From positions 30,392,561-30,456,560 of the forward strand of contig OU744447.1 of the NCBI GenBank assembly GCA_916610825.1: a DNA stretch of 64,000 nt. Direction: 5' to 3'. Made by a program: the position numbers and the translations under genes. Each line of letters starts with the position of its first letter. The stretch's first letter is position 1. Below, piece after piece: positions 32,401 to 43,023 of the stretch. The stretch comes from Haliclystus octoradiatus. Its lineage: Eukaryota > Cnidaria > Staurozoa > Stauromedusae > Haliclystidae. The notes under the pieces were generated by a model. It had not been told where the DNA came from and ran no database searches. It saw only the letters and a program-made list of their open reading frames with translations.

Positions 32401-34781
32401 CAGTGTATTTCTCTCAACAGCCTTAATCATTTACATTTATAAGTATTCATACTATAATCATGTAATTATGTCTAATAATTACTTGATTAAAATATATATT
32501 CATTCATTCATTCATAATTGCAACATAATAGGGTTGACTCATAGAAAATAAAAACTCGTAATTTTTACCTTTACCAATGAAAACTTCAAAAATCGTGACA
32601 TTTGTTATGGACAAATGATCGATAGCTGTTGTGATCTGATCGAGCTCATTCATAATGATCAGAGATTAGACATTCTGACATCACTTGATTTCAGAAACGG
32701 TTACTTTTTTGAACGCTTATTTCTCAACCACAATATTTCTCCATTTGCCGTAAAAACTTGACAAGTAATCAAAATACTTAAAAGGTTAAAATTTTGATTT
32801 GTGATGTTTTATGATTCAACCCTATTTTAGCAGGTATTAAGCATGAGCAGCAGTTAGTCGATCAATATAATTGGTACAATTGGTAATTGGTACTGTGATT
32901 ATAACATGTGAATATACAATTTCAGAATTTAGCTATAGTTCGACATGAGTACTGTAATACTGAAGTACTGTATACACATAATGATAATAGATTAATAATT
33001 CCCATCAAAATTTAACTCACTGAGTTGTTATAATTTCAACGCATGTGTTGTAGTTTTGATCACGGTTCTTTGCCTGTGGAATCATATAATAAAACAACAA
33101 GTTATACAAATTGCAGGTAGCTTTTATGGCAAGATCCGGTAAGCACATCCCCTGCGAGAAACAGTTCAGGAGTTCATGAACAGTTCATGAACATTAAATG
33201 GCCCCAAATTTTCATGAACTGTTCATGAACTGTTTGTGAGGGTTCATGAACAGTTAATGAATAGGTCATGAAAATTGAGGCCAATTTAACTTTCATGAAC
33301 TGCTCATGTACTCCTGACTGAGCTGTTATTCACAGAGTAACAATTTGGTCACAAGTTTACAAATGAAAAAGAAAGTTTTAAATGATCCGTTTCTACAAAA
33401 TACGCAACTGATGCTTTGATGCACTTGTTAATTTTTTTTTTAGAATTTTGATATGATAAATGTTTATAATATCACATACCATTACCCTGAGTGTTCATTC
33501 AGTGAACCCAGGCCTAGAACATCTCTGTTGCTTACTCTCTTTTCCAATACATTAATAATCTGATTTAGTTCAAAACTTACATTACTGTCGCCATCATCAG
33601 TGACTGAACCAAGACGTAGGCGAGGAACACTGAACAAAAAGCAACAAGTTTATTATTATTACGTAAGTATAATTTAATTTTCAACATCAAAATTGACATC
33701 ACAGTTTGACTACGATACACATCAACGTTGTTTATAGAGTAAATGTATTTTCTAAAATAAACCCAAACTTGATTATAATTTAAGCAATGACCAGTTTTCT
33801 GATTGGTTTGTTTAGAATAGATAGATAATATGAAATTGTTTAATTTTTTACGAATTATGATTGGTGAAAAGCTTTTTTGGATAAAGGAAGCTATACAGGT
33901 TAATTCTGGGCTCCATCAAACACATCGAAAACCTAATGGAATTCAATAATTCAATAATTAAATATAAATTTCTTTGTTCAAATAATGGAGCTACTGTATT
34001 TTCCGGTGTATAAGTCGACACCTGTTTTTGGGATCAATTTTCTAGGTTTTAAGGTATATTTGCTGTATAAGCCGAGTTTAAATTATAATTATAATTTTCC
34101 GAAATGTTTAGAATCGATTTTATTTTGTTTGTTTTCAACAATATTTGTATAATTATAGTAGAAACTTTACGGCTTTTCATTCTTACGGTATATAATCTCA
34201 TAAATGCGATACTGTTATTTAACGCTTAAGGCACTGCGAATCACACGCAAAGTTAAACATCAATCGCCTCCTGTCTGTTCATATCTCATGAGTATAATTG
34301 TACATTATAGAGATGTACTTTGTTGTATAGGAATAATGTTAGGATTACAATAACGTAGGATTGTAGTATTATAATATGAGTCCACCCAAATTATCACACC
34401 ACCATTATTCTGAAACATTAATTTCATGCAGCGTTTAATGATTTTATAATTTTCTGAATGAATCAAATTATATATAATACACCCCTGTGAAAACAGTTTA
34501 AGCAAAAGTCTATGAAAATTCGGCCATTAACGTCCATGGACTGTTTATGGACTGTTTAAAAGGTGTTCATGAAACCATTGTTTCTCAGGGGATGAATTTA
34601 AAGAGAATCTTAAAGCAGTTTGTTGTGTCTCAAAAATACTGACTTAAAGCACCACTAACATTCCATCCCAAATCTAAAATGGAATGAAACAACATGATGT
34701 AACTAAACAGTGCACCTCTCACCCATCAGGGGCACGTCTCCCACTTAGTTTTCTTGTTTTTGACACATCGTTGTTAGTTTC
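20437..34781 (-). CDS. CAPS2: Calcyphosine-2-like EF-hand protein (14 exons; 5' end not found)
   Basis: Fourteen exons, all phase-compatible: 34781-34723, 33629-33581, 33073-33021, 32044-31996, 31638-31385, 30387-30307, 29143-29078, 27179-27087, 26533-26440, 25854-25626, 24525-24368, 22764-22545, 22149-22067, 20526-20437. They encode about 525 residues. The N-terminal part is low-complexity. The middle (RLRFGARIITRSDRDALREI, GFFFAADSSITMYEFRQFG) and the end (EFEDYCEAL through MWGI) match calcyphosine-2. The EF-hand region is degenerate: the LDKSGKGFVTKEQM loop ends in Gln rather than Glu, the next loop is not canonical, and MDHAKTGVIRVTEL is near-canonical. Calcium binding may therefore be weak. 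The initiator exon lies upstream of 34781. Introns are full of family A repeats. Confidence 0.88.
20873..21030. repeat. Diverged palindromic repeat family A copy
   Basis: CTGCTGCAAAAATAATTCA, then CAGTTCATGAAAATTCATG and further related motifs. It lies in the last intron of the CAPS2-like gene. Confidence 0.55.
23000..23903. mobile_element. Probable non-autonomous hAT-like insertion, about 0.9 kb
   Basis: The left end, TAGGTGTGCGTCGGATCGG, and the right end, whose reverse complement runs TAAAGATGTGCGAATCC, are imperfect inverted repeats. Both are followed inward by many CCGATCCGA-type motifs. No target duplication could be found. It lies in an intron. Confidence 0.5.
24782..24850 (+). repeat. 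tRNA-like SINE fragment
   Basis: TCCTAGTGTAGTGGTAAGGG resembles a box A region. GGATTGTATTATAAGG, 35 bases on, resembles a decayed box B. Confidence 0.35.
25140..25600. repeat. Two diverged family A copies
   Basis: One ends AACTCAGCAAATGTTTTCTGCAGGGG (to about 25231). The other starts CTCCTGCGAAGTTGG (about 25434) and has AGTTCATGAACT repeats up to about 25585. Confidence 0.6.
25975..26190. repeat. Diverged family A copy
   Basis: Several TTCATGAACG/CTGTTCATGC motifs, ending GGTTTTTACAGGGG. Intronic. Confidence 0.6.
26800..26975. repeat. Diverged family A copy
   Basis: GTGAAAGTTCATGAAATAGG and AAAGTTCATGAACTGTTCAC. Intronic. Confidence 0.55.
27320..27475. repeat. Diverged family A copy
   Basis: Contains TGTACTGTTCATGAAATCG and ends GCTTCTACAGGGG. 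A shorter related piece lies at 27680-27810. Confidence 0.55.
28099..28263. repeat. Palindromic repeat family A, near-complete copy
   Basis: 165 bp. The left arm is CCCCTGTGAAAAATAGTTC, then AACGTTAAATGGCCC. The right arm is GGGGCAATTTAACGTTC, then CTGTTTTTGCAGGGG. The arms are near reverse complements, and the centre has TTCATGAACTGT-type units. The bases outside the CCCC/GGGG ends are TG on both sides, too little to call a target duplication. Confidence 0.85.
28345..28506. repeat. Palindromic repeat family A, near-complete copy
   Basis: 162 bp: CCCTTGTGAAAAACAGTTC at the left, GAACTGTTTTTCACATGGG at the right, with TTAGGAACTTTAAATGGCCC answered by AATTTAAAGTTCATG inside. About 80 bp from the previous copy and in the same arrangement. 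Confidence 0.85.
29488..30137 (+). repeat. 86-bp minisatellite, about 7.3 units
   Basis: CAATCAAATTGCT recurs every 86 bp from 29506 to 30110. Units are nearly identical apart from one informative site, CTATGAATC versus CTAGGTATC, which runs A-B-A-A-B-A-B-A. The array lies in a CAPS2-like intron. The overlapping frames it creates (unit length is not a multiple of 3) are artefacts. Confidence 0.95.
30140..30212. repeat. Family A fragment abutting the minisatellite
   Basis: AAAAAAGTGTCCATGACCAG and CCTTCATGAACTCAGC, ending TTTCACAGG. Confidence 0.5.
30849..31042. repeat. Palindromic repeat family A copy
   Basis: CCCCCTGCTGAAAAAAGTTT at the left, CATGGATTTTTTTTAAGGGG at the right. The interior has GAACTGTTCGTGAACTTTC and related units. 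A further diverged copy lies at 31118-31250. Confidence 0.72.
32130..32258. repeat. Partial family A copy
   Basis: GCCCCAATTTTCATGAAC to CTGTTCATGAACTCATGAAG; the left terminus is missing. Confidence 0.6.
32527..32826. mobile_element. MITE family C, uninterrupted copy
   Basis: About 300 bp bounded by AATAGGGTTGACTCATAG and the complementary ATGATTCAACCCTATT. The internal GTGATCTGATCGAGCTCATT matches the copy split by the BEL element. Intronic. Confidence 0.75.
33149..33335. repeat. Palindromic repeat family A copy
   Basis: CCCCTGCGAGAAACAGTTC at the left and a degraded right arm ending AGCTGTTATTCACAG. Inside, AACATTAAATGGCCCC is answered by GAGGCCAATTTAACTTTC. Confidence 0.8.
34482..34591. 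repeat. Short palindromic repeat family A copy
   Basis: CCCCTGTGAAAACAGTTT at the left and ATTGTTTCTCAGGGG at the right, with an internal deletion. A 60-bp remnant at 34883-34942 is of the same family. Confidence 0.68.
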
Positions 34782-35266
34782 CTGCAGAAAATTAAAGAAG
34801 AAACAATTGAACATTTGTTATTAGTGACTGCACAGGTGCAGTGCTGTGTACACCAAAAGTGGAAAATAGAAATCAGTTCTAAACCCTGCAGAAAACAGTT
34901 CAGGAAGTCATGAACTGTTTACGAACTGTTTTTAGCAGTGGATGTGAAATGGAGAGGACATTAAAAAGGGGAATGTTAAGTAAGCTTGTCTGTTAAATCA
35001 CAAAATTAGCAACAAGTAAAGCAATACATTTGATTGGGTAATTGTCTCAGACCTTGTCATTGATAGGGTACATGTGACGTTCTTATGAGCTACCATTTGA
35101 TGATTTCAAATAGAAGGTTATATCTTGAAAATGGTTTGGAGTAGAGATATAGAAATTTTTGACGGCAATATTTGCAAAATTCCTAAGGGTCTCAAATTTA
35201 TCTTGTCAGTTTTGTCAGATAGCATTACAGGCATATATTATATCTTTTGACAAATTCATCAATTAC

Positions 35267-35428
35267 CCCCTGCAGAAAACAATTCAGGAGTTCAAGAACA
35301 GTTCATGAACGTTAAATGGCACCAAATTTTCATGAATTGTTCATGAACTATTCATGAGCCATTCATGAAAATTGAGGCTATATTTTGTTCATGAACTCAT
35401 CAAGAACTCCTGCAAATTTTTGCAGGGG
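35267..35428. repeat. Palindromic repeat family A copy
   Basis: 162 bp: CCCCTGCAGAAAACAATTC at the left, TGCAAATTTTTGCAGGGG at the right. It lies upstream of the CAPS2-like exons. Confidence 0.8.
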
Positions 35429-36379
35429 ATGATATACAGACCTGTGTGCCTTCTAAAAAAGCATGCATTTATGTACATAAAGTCAATGAGACACATATTT
35501 AACCTTTTAAATCAGAATGAAGAATACATGCAAATCAAACGGTTCAGTATTTCAGCGACAGAAGGAATTGTTGTAAAACGCTCAAGACAGCTAAACTAAA
35601 GATAATCTTTCACATAGAAATATAATTTAATCTACCCAAGACTTGGTGGCTTAATTTTGATTCAGGAGTCACATACTGTATAATAATAGGTCTACTATTT
35701 TGCAGATAAAATTAGATTTATAGTTTTCCTTCAACAATTTCCTAGATGCAGATTTAAAAAAAATAAATTTTAATCTCATTTCTACAGAAAATAAAACATA
35801 ATTTTGCGTCAACTTCTCTGAGGCTACAGAAAAACGTGAAATTTAATGTATGGTAATTTATAGTTAGTCTATATGCGTGTATCAGCGGCTTTCCCGGGGG
35901 GTGACCTAGGTGATTAGTAGAGTTTTGTTAAGAAATAGATGCCCTTGAGGGGAGGGCTTTTGTCTTCTTTTGCAAGTTTGGATTTTACCCCCCGGAAAAC
36001 CCCAGGGCAATGTAATTTGTGGTCAGCGGCTTTTAATTTATAAAAAATACCGCCGACGAAATTGAAAGAAGGAATTATCACGCACATTGTTGTATGGGAT
36101 ATTGTAGAGAGGTGTTTTGTTGAGCTACTTGTGTTTTTGTTTTGTTTGAAATTTTCAACAATATAAATTCATAAATAATATTAAAATATAATGTAGGTAG
36201 ACTTGGGTAGGCCTACTAGTTAAACATTACTTTCATGCATAGGGGTTATGAAATTCTAGTAGAATGTTACTTAAGACATTATAATGAAAATGTTATTTTA
36301 TTGATAAGTTATTGAGTTTTTCGTATGAAGTATAGCTAATTTATAACAAATTTGATGTAATTTTGATTTGACTTCACAG

Positions 36380-38202
36380 GTTCAACTCAGCTGATCATAT
36401 TTGGTGTACAAGATGGAAGAATTACACTTGGTAGATCAGTGGTATGTTACTCAGATATTTGCATAGTTATAAATAACAATAGATAACTGCTGCACACAGG
36501 TTTTTGGTAGCTTTTTCATTTCATTAGTGGAGGAATCTGGATTACGTAGCGAATTGATTAGTTAATGACTGTCCCGTTAGAAAGAAACCTATTTTGGTAT
36601 ATAGGTAAGCAGGGTGTTTTCCATTAATCGATTTGCAAGACAATAATTTGACGGGATTACTAGGTTAATATTTTTTAATGTCAGCTACTATGGTAGACTA
36701 GCTACCGACATAAAATAAGACAAACACCTTCACTCAGTCACCTTAAATAAAGCAGGTCATGATTAATTGATGACAGTATTGATATTGATGTGGCAAACTG
36801 ATCGCATGTTGAATTCAGACATTACTTAGTTGGCATTGTGACTGTCAGTACCCTCCAAACATATTTATGTCTTCTGTTTAGGAAATTGAAAACACAAAAT
36901 CTAATAGCAAGGCCCAAGTCACATATTAAAGACAGGAACTAGAAGAAAATTCAAAGATCTTTGGAAAAGATAACAGTAGGAGTTGCACAGATTACGAATA
37001 GGCAGTAAATAGAGCTGCATTCGACTTGCGTGTGAATGATGGTACACTTATCAACAACAGAAAAATCCTGTTTGAAAAAGCTAAACAAAATGTTCACGCC
37101 AGTGGCTATATTTACAAAAAGAAAGCTTCAAGGGCTAAATTTGCAAAAGATAATCAAAATGAAGCTGAAAAACCAAAGCGAATTAGACTTGAACATGACT
37201 TGAGAAAAAAGCGAATGGCTGCAGAGGACATATCAAGTTCTAGAGAGACGATACAGTTGCTGGAGCAGCAGAGAACAAAATTTGTTAATGTTTCAAAATA
37301 CCTTCAAACAGCAGAGCTGGTGCAACAAATTGGAGACAAAAAAATGCTTGAGGGATCAGCAATCGGAATTGGAGAAACTGGAATCAAAAGACAAACGTTC
37401 CAGAAAATATCATTCTACAATATCTGCATCCAAGAAAAGCACTGTAGACTACCCCACATAACTTGATTTCTTCGTTTTTTAACACCTCCTGCCATAGTAC
37501 TTCTATTATAGAGCAAGAAGACAAAGACAGCTGTATTGAATTAGAATTTCCCACTGAAAGCCATACATCTGAAAGCCAGACACCTGAAAGCAAAACATCT
37601 GAAAGTCAAACACCTGAAAGTCAAACACCTGAAAGCAAAACATCTGAAGGTCAAACATTTGAAAGCCATAGGCCTACATATGAAAGCAAAACATCTGAAA
37701 GTCAAACACCTGAAAGCAAAACATCTGAAAGTCAAACACCTGAAAGCAAAACATCTGAAGGTCAAACATTTGAAAGCCATACATCTGAAAGCAAAACATC
37801 TGAAAGTCAAACACCTGAAAGCAAAACATCTGAAAGTCAAACACCTAGAAGCCTTACTGTGGAAGAAACCACAAAGGAAATAAGCATTCATGATATTACC
37901 GGTATTGATGAAATTGATGCTCAAAAAGAGGATTTTCAGTAACCCCCATGGTTAACGAAGCAACTATGGGGGATAAAGCATATAAAGCATACAAGGATTT
38001 TGCTTTGGCTGCTACATCTACGTCAGCAATCAATGGTATATATAGAAGTTCTCTAGAGAATGTTTCCTTACACAGCTTTTCTGAACTGAGAAGAAAGTTC
38101 TGCGAAAATCATCTTGCCGAGAACTGTAAAGAATGTGAAAAACTAATATCAGCTTCAAGTATCATTCTTAAAAAGTCTGTTCTGTTCATCTTTTCCAATT
38201 GA
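36380..38202 (+). pseudogene. Transposase-like gene remnant, N-terminal part
   Basis: A candidate first exon (36380-36440, MEELHLVDQW) is followed by 36882-37460, including RAAFDLRVNDGTLINN (with a stop before it) and a basic coiled-coil segment. A Ser/Glu/Thr repeat frame comes next (37463-37942), then KAYKAYKDFALAATSTSAI and a Cys-containing end (37948-38202). In-frame stops separate the blocks, so no single frame survives. Confidence 0.6.
37546..37850 (+). repeat. Coding minisatellite, about 15/30-bp period
   Basis: Alternating GAAAGTCAAACACCT and GAAAGCAAAACATCT units encode ESQTPESKTS repeats inside the transposon remnant. Confidence 0.88.
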
Positions 38203-38469
38203 TGGAAAATACAAAACAGACAAAGCAGTTAGGCGTTTGATACAGCTACCTGTGGTAATCTTCCCCCAGTCTTTGAAGAATGTAACATCCCTATTTATTA
38301 TGGAGAAGCACACCGATGTATGTTATTGTGTGTTTCAAACGTTTGTGCAGAGTTTGGTATCAAATGAAAGCTCTATTAATATTATTAACGGTTTAACAAA
38401 AAAACACTAACAAGCCTTTGTGATCTGACAACTTCAGAAAAAGACAAACGATTGATAAAATATGCGGCT

Positions 38470-40235
38470 TGCATGGCTAATGAAAATTGTCCGCAGAGGA
38501 AGCACGAAGGAGATATGGGGTTGCAGATTTTCAAGGATTAGCCAGTAAAGTTGAAGAAGCTCTCTCCAAAGCTGAAGAAATTTGGGATGCCGTCAACAAA
38601 TTAGCTGGAGTGAAGGAGAAAGTACTTTTAGAAAAGCTTGACATTGCAATAGATGACAGCGCCAGTGAAGAGAGTGGTTTACCGGATGATGAAAGGGAAG
38701 ATGTCGAGGAAATTTGCTATAGTGATGAAGAATCCAATGTATCAGATGAAACAGAAAAACTATATTATTCAAAGCTCCTTCATTCCAACAATTGATATCT
38801 ATGCTAAGAAAAAAGGAACTTAACTGGTTCCTATTTGTTGCGGAGATAGAAGATATGTTTGTCTCTTGTGGAACAGACTTTAAAAATAGCATATTAATTG
38901 AATTTTCAAACAACTATCCACCAGTGAGTTTTTATCAGCAGAAGAAAAGAAGCTGATTAAGCAATCTGTTGAAGCATTCGACTTCTCAGGAATCCAAAAG
39001 AATGCGACGGATGATATAGTTTCCGAGTCGGAAAGTGATAATCCTGAGTTTTATACTGAAGTAAAAAGTATTGAAGATTTAAAAGGCCCACAATTGAAAA
39101 AGTTGATCCTTTACAACAACAAAAACTACTAAAGAAATAAGCAAGAAGGCGATATTTGAAAGAAATCACAGAATGGGCTGTCCTGAAACGTGCGGTCCAA
39201 AAGAGAGCCTCAAAACTACTAAAGAAATAAGCAAGAAGGCGATATTTGAAAGAAATCAAAGAATGGGCTGTCCTGAAACGTGCGGTCCCAAAGAGAGTCT
39301 CAAAACTCCTGAAAATGTTCCGAAAACTTGGGGAAGATATTGAAAACTTTGCAAGAGAAAACAGGATAGGTGCAGATGCATGGAGGCGGACAGGTGTGGC
39401 GACATTTGACGGCAATGTAAGGCATGGACCACGGTTGACATATAAGAAAATGAAAATGCACTTGGAAGAAAAATATGCTAGAAAATTTAGCTATGGTGCA
39501 ATCGTACAATTGTCTGTTGTGAGAAACAAGCGGAGGTTATCAAGCAGTCGGTATTGGGGTGCTGAAAGTATTACGTGTAGAAGAGCAAGGAAGGGTTTTA
39601 ATGTCAAATTGAATGTTGATTCTCAATGGAGTGCTGCATTATACAAGGGATTAGACTTTATTCAGCTGGAGGATGGGAGAGACAAACTATTCTCAACAGA
39701 GACGATGCTGCTGGGTTTCGCCTGGACACAACTTTTACCCACAAACAACAAAAATCTATCTCTGAAATTGGTGCACCTGAACTTAGAACAAGGACAGATT
39801 ATGTGAACAAGTATGCCTCCATTATCCAAGTAACATCATACCTGCTACTTGGAATAAAAACTACACCACAGATGTCAGCTGGATTGGTGAAGCCGCAAAT
39901 AATGTATCCAAAGAACCCTTCACAGCATATGGCAGACATGTATCTGTTGCAACAAAAACCAGATTTTAAGTGCCTTATGGAAAACACTGCCATAGATTGT
40001 ATTAGAGTTGATGGTGCAGGAAATGAAGGGCCTTCACACCATGAAGTGCAATTTTTGGCGGCTGAAAGACATCTAGAGCTAGCAAAAGCATGCACACTGT
40101 TGAGTTCCCGATGCAGAATGATTGCCAGAATGGTTGCCTGGCAATGGCACATAGCAATGTTTTTATACCATCAACTATTCATGGTTCGAATTTTCATCGA
40201 AAAGGTGGTATTGATATCAGAAACTGGAAAGTAAT
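38470..40235 (+). pseudogene. Transposase-like gene remnant, central part
   Basis: 38487-38795 reads an acidic segment. 39246-40210 carries the best-conserved block, in two frames: GVATFDGNVRHGPRLTYKKM, DAAGFRLDTTFTHKQQKS, TAIDCIRVDGAGNEGPSHHE. Near 40117 the frame changes; QNGCLAMAHSNVFIPST continues in another frame. These are breaks of an inactive copy. The family is unassigned. Confidence 0.65.
39121..39300 (+). repeat. 90-bp direct tandem duplication
   Basis: AAAACTACTAAAGAAATAAG begins at 39121 and again at 39211. The two units differ at a few bases. Confidence 0.88.
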
Positions 40236-41302
40236 TTAGAAACAGCGACAGATGTATACATCAGTAGATGCAATTGTGCTCTTTTTCAAACATCAAAGAT
40301 AACTCTATATAAACGTAGCAAAACAGATTTAGCAAAGAAATTGCAGGAAAGGCTACCTCTGCTGGAAATATTTTTAAAAGGTTAGTAAATAAATAATATG
40401 ATGTAATTTTACTACAGGGTATATAAATGCTACAACCTTGCCCTTAAAAACAATCAGTAAATCTGCCTTTGTTTATTCTTCACCTTCCTAAGCTGCCAAA
40501 CAAGAATTGAAACAAAGTTCTCCTACTTTATTTGGATACTTTGAAGAAGTTTGGTGTTTAAGAAATCGCCACATGGTTGAAGGACTTCCATCAAATTATC
40601 GTTTTCAATTGCTATCTTGTTATTGAGTGGGATGTCCACATAAAATTTGCATTGCAGGAAAGCCAGAGAAAGAGCTCTGTTGGTACGAAGGCTGACCTCC
40701 ACTTTCGTATTTACCAATTCCAATACCAGATTCAAACAAAGAATGGAATGGTCCATGTACAACATGTGTTGGGTCTTGCACAGGTCATTTCTTGCACCAG
40801 ATGAAAACATTGCAAATTTCAACAAACACAACGAGAACACCAAGGTCATGAGAGCTCCTCCAAAAGAAATGCTAGAATCTGCTTTCAAACGTAATGATTA
40901 CAATGTTGAAAATTTGGCAAAGTCATGTCTGTTGAATGAAGATGATGTTTGGCATGTGGAAGGAACACATGGAAATCATAGCTGAAAGACGCAGCAAAGA
41001 ATGAGCAAAGAAGGCAGAAAAAGGAAAGAGAAAATCCAAGGTAAATGAATTGACATTAATTTCCTTCTTAAAAGCTGGATTTATCTTTCAGCCTTTTGAG
41101 TCATTTTTAGAATAATGCAATAAAACAAATTATGCTGGGGAATATCTTTATGTCTGTATTATGAGGAAATGCAAGAGATAATGCAAAGACTGACTTATAG
41201 AACTAACAGAATGTTCCCATGTAGGATATTTTTGAATTTGATATTAGTAAATCTAATGACATAGTATGTTTTTGTTATTGTAATTTTGCATTTTTTGTTT
41301 AG

Positions 41303-41565
41303 ATGATACAAATTCTGCAGACATTCCTCAAGCCAGTGATACAGATGAGAAACCATGGTGCTTCAGTCAAGGACAAGATGAAGGGTGAGATGACTTTTTA
41401 AATGGGTCTAAACGCTAAATCATTGAAGATCACATTTTAGTTATTTCACATTGCTTATATTCTATTATTCAGGTTCATCATCCAATGTGATAAACAAGGT
41501 CCCAGTTGTTTTATCTGGTATCATGGTCCATGTATCAAGCTAAATAAAAAAAGCAGACAAAGTAA
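41303..41565 (+). pseudogene. Degraded PHD-finger-like C terminus of the transposon
   Basis: DEKPWCFSQGQDEG is joined across an apparent GT-AG intron (GAAGG/GTGAGA to TTATTCAG) to FIIQCDKQGPS, then WYHGPCIKL. The Cys/His spacing resembles a PHD finger, but one early cysteine is replaced (CFS). Confidence 0.5.
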
Positions 41566-42139
41566 GCAAGTTTGTTTGTTTCAATTGCAAAGATCTATGA
41601 AACAAATTCCAGTTGCATATCAGCTTCATTAGCAATGCGTTTTGTGCAGATATTCATAATTTTCATATTTCTCAATTTTTAACATTAGAAATCTTAATCA
41701 AATCATAATTATATCTATAATCAAATCTTAATATACTCAAAATAATCTTACTTAATATTAAAAATCTCATGTTAACTATATTATGCATATTTGTAGATTT
41801 ATTTTTTATTAAATACATTTCTTACCTTGGATTTGTCAATATTGCATCATAATTTGGATTTAGTGAGCCTTCCACTGAGAAAATATAAATATGTCCTGCC
41901 CCAGGGGAGAGGGAATTGTAAAATCAATGTTGCCCCTCACCCAGGGGGATTAAATTAGTTTGGTGAGACCAATTTTGCAAATCCCCGGGGGTCAGCCCCT
42001 GGGGAAGCCACTGATACACGCATAAAAGGCAGTCTAAATTGTTTCACAAATCATTGCTGATTAGTTCTTCACAAACTAAAATTGAAATTAACCAGCTGTT
42101 AAATCATTGTTAATTAATTGTTAGTTATGAGAATCTTCA

Positions 42140-42588
42140 AACATGCAAAGTCAACCAGGTTGGCTGTCTGTTAGAAACAGGATAACATCTCATCAACTAA
42201 TGTTCACTCATAAAATTAAATTCAAACTAGCTCCTTCTTTGCTTTCCAACTTTTTCCAACTGCTGTATTCTATCAGAACAAGATCTCGTGCCCACAATGA
42301 CATTTACATCAAGTCGAGCCATCACCATTCATTTCAAGATGCTGGTGCGCATAAGTGGAATGATCTACCGTCTGCAATGAAGGAAGTCCAAAGCAGGCCT
42401 ACTTTCCAATGTCTCCTTGAGAAGCACATTAAGTTCTTAAGATACTTTATACTTGCCACTCTTTCCTGTTATTTAAAACACTTTATTACTTAATGTCTGT
42501 TTTCCTGTTAACTTAGCTATGTATGCAACATGTATCAGTCCTTTGAAAAAATGTTAGGCCTATGTATAACTTAAAGGTTTCTGAATAA

Positions 42589-42620
<32 letters not shown>
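42140..42620 (+). mobile_element. 5'-truncated non-LTR retrotransposon with (ATG)n tail
   Basis: The reading frame 42143-42493 has the C-terminal RT pattern common to these elements (RTRSRAHNDIYIKSSHHHSF, GAHKWNDLPSAMKE). A short 3' UTR and an ATG-repeat tail follow at about 42587-42620. The tail is adjacent to an inverted second copy. Confidence 0.8.
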
Positions 42621-42697
42621 AATTCAGATATATATAATGAACATGGAAACTTTTGGTGTGGAATTAAAATATGATACAAGCCCTCACAAGAAACTTC

Positions 42698-42776
42698 ATT
42701 ATCATCATCATCATCATCATCATCATTTATTCAGAACCTTTAAGTTATACATAACTTTTTTTCAAAGGACTGATCC
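42698..42776 (-). mobile_element. Second non-LTR 3' end, inverted, tail to tail
   Basis: (ATC)n at 42698-42728 followed by TTTATTCAGAACCTTTAAG and ending AAAGGACTGAT. Its reverse complement matches the 3' UTR of the plus-strand copy at 42535-42600. Confidence 0.8.
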
Positions 42777-43023
42777 TAAAATTCAACTGGCCTTTTGTGA
42801 TATTGTATTCAATAATGAAGTGAATGATTTACAGCTGTTATTAAACCTGGACTGTTTCGAACTGGGATGTTATAGCATTCAATATGATGTTCTGCCTGGA
42901 GATGGACAACATTACAACAGGAAGACATCATTCACTGCTGGTAGCCTAGCCTACAGTAACCAATTACATCATGTTTACACCAACAAAGATATTCCAGATC
43001 AAAGAAAAAATTACGTTACTTAA
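42777..43023 (+). other. Unexplained open stretch
   Basis: About 80 codons are open to a stop at 43021 (IQLAFCDIVFNNEVNDLQLL, then GDGQHYNRKTSFTAG). The composition is protein-like, but I recognise no family and see no start or clear splice context. It could be a broken mobile-element frame. Confidence 0.25.

Larger units (their letters stand above)
35873..42023 (+). mobile_element. Decayed DNA transposon, about 6.1 kb
   Basis: The ends are inverted repeats: TATGCGTGTATCAGCGGCTT at the left and, on the opposite strand at the right, TATGCGTGTATCAGTGGCTT. Both continue inward into C/G runs. Between them lie plus-strand coding remnants of a multi-domain transposase-like gene with stops, frameshifts, a tandem duplication and a PHD-finger-like C terminus. 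I recognise the DGAGNEGPSHHEVQF block as recurring in many animal transposon-derived proteins but cannot name the superfamily. No target duplication is certain. Confidence 0.75.

Noticed and set aside
37541..37924. Minus-strand Cys/Phe repeat protein
   Set aside because: It is the antisense shadow of the Ser/Glu/Thr minisatellite in the transposon remnant.
35875..42021. 8-bp target duplication GCGTGTAT around the large transposon
   Set aside because: The right-hand sequence is the reverse complement, so these bases belong to the inverted repeats and are not a direct duplication.
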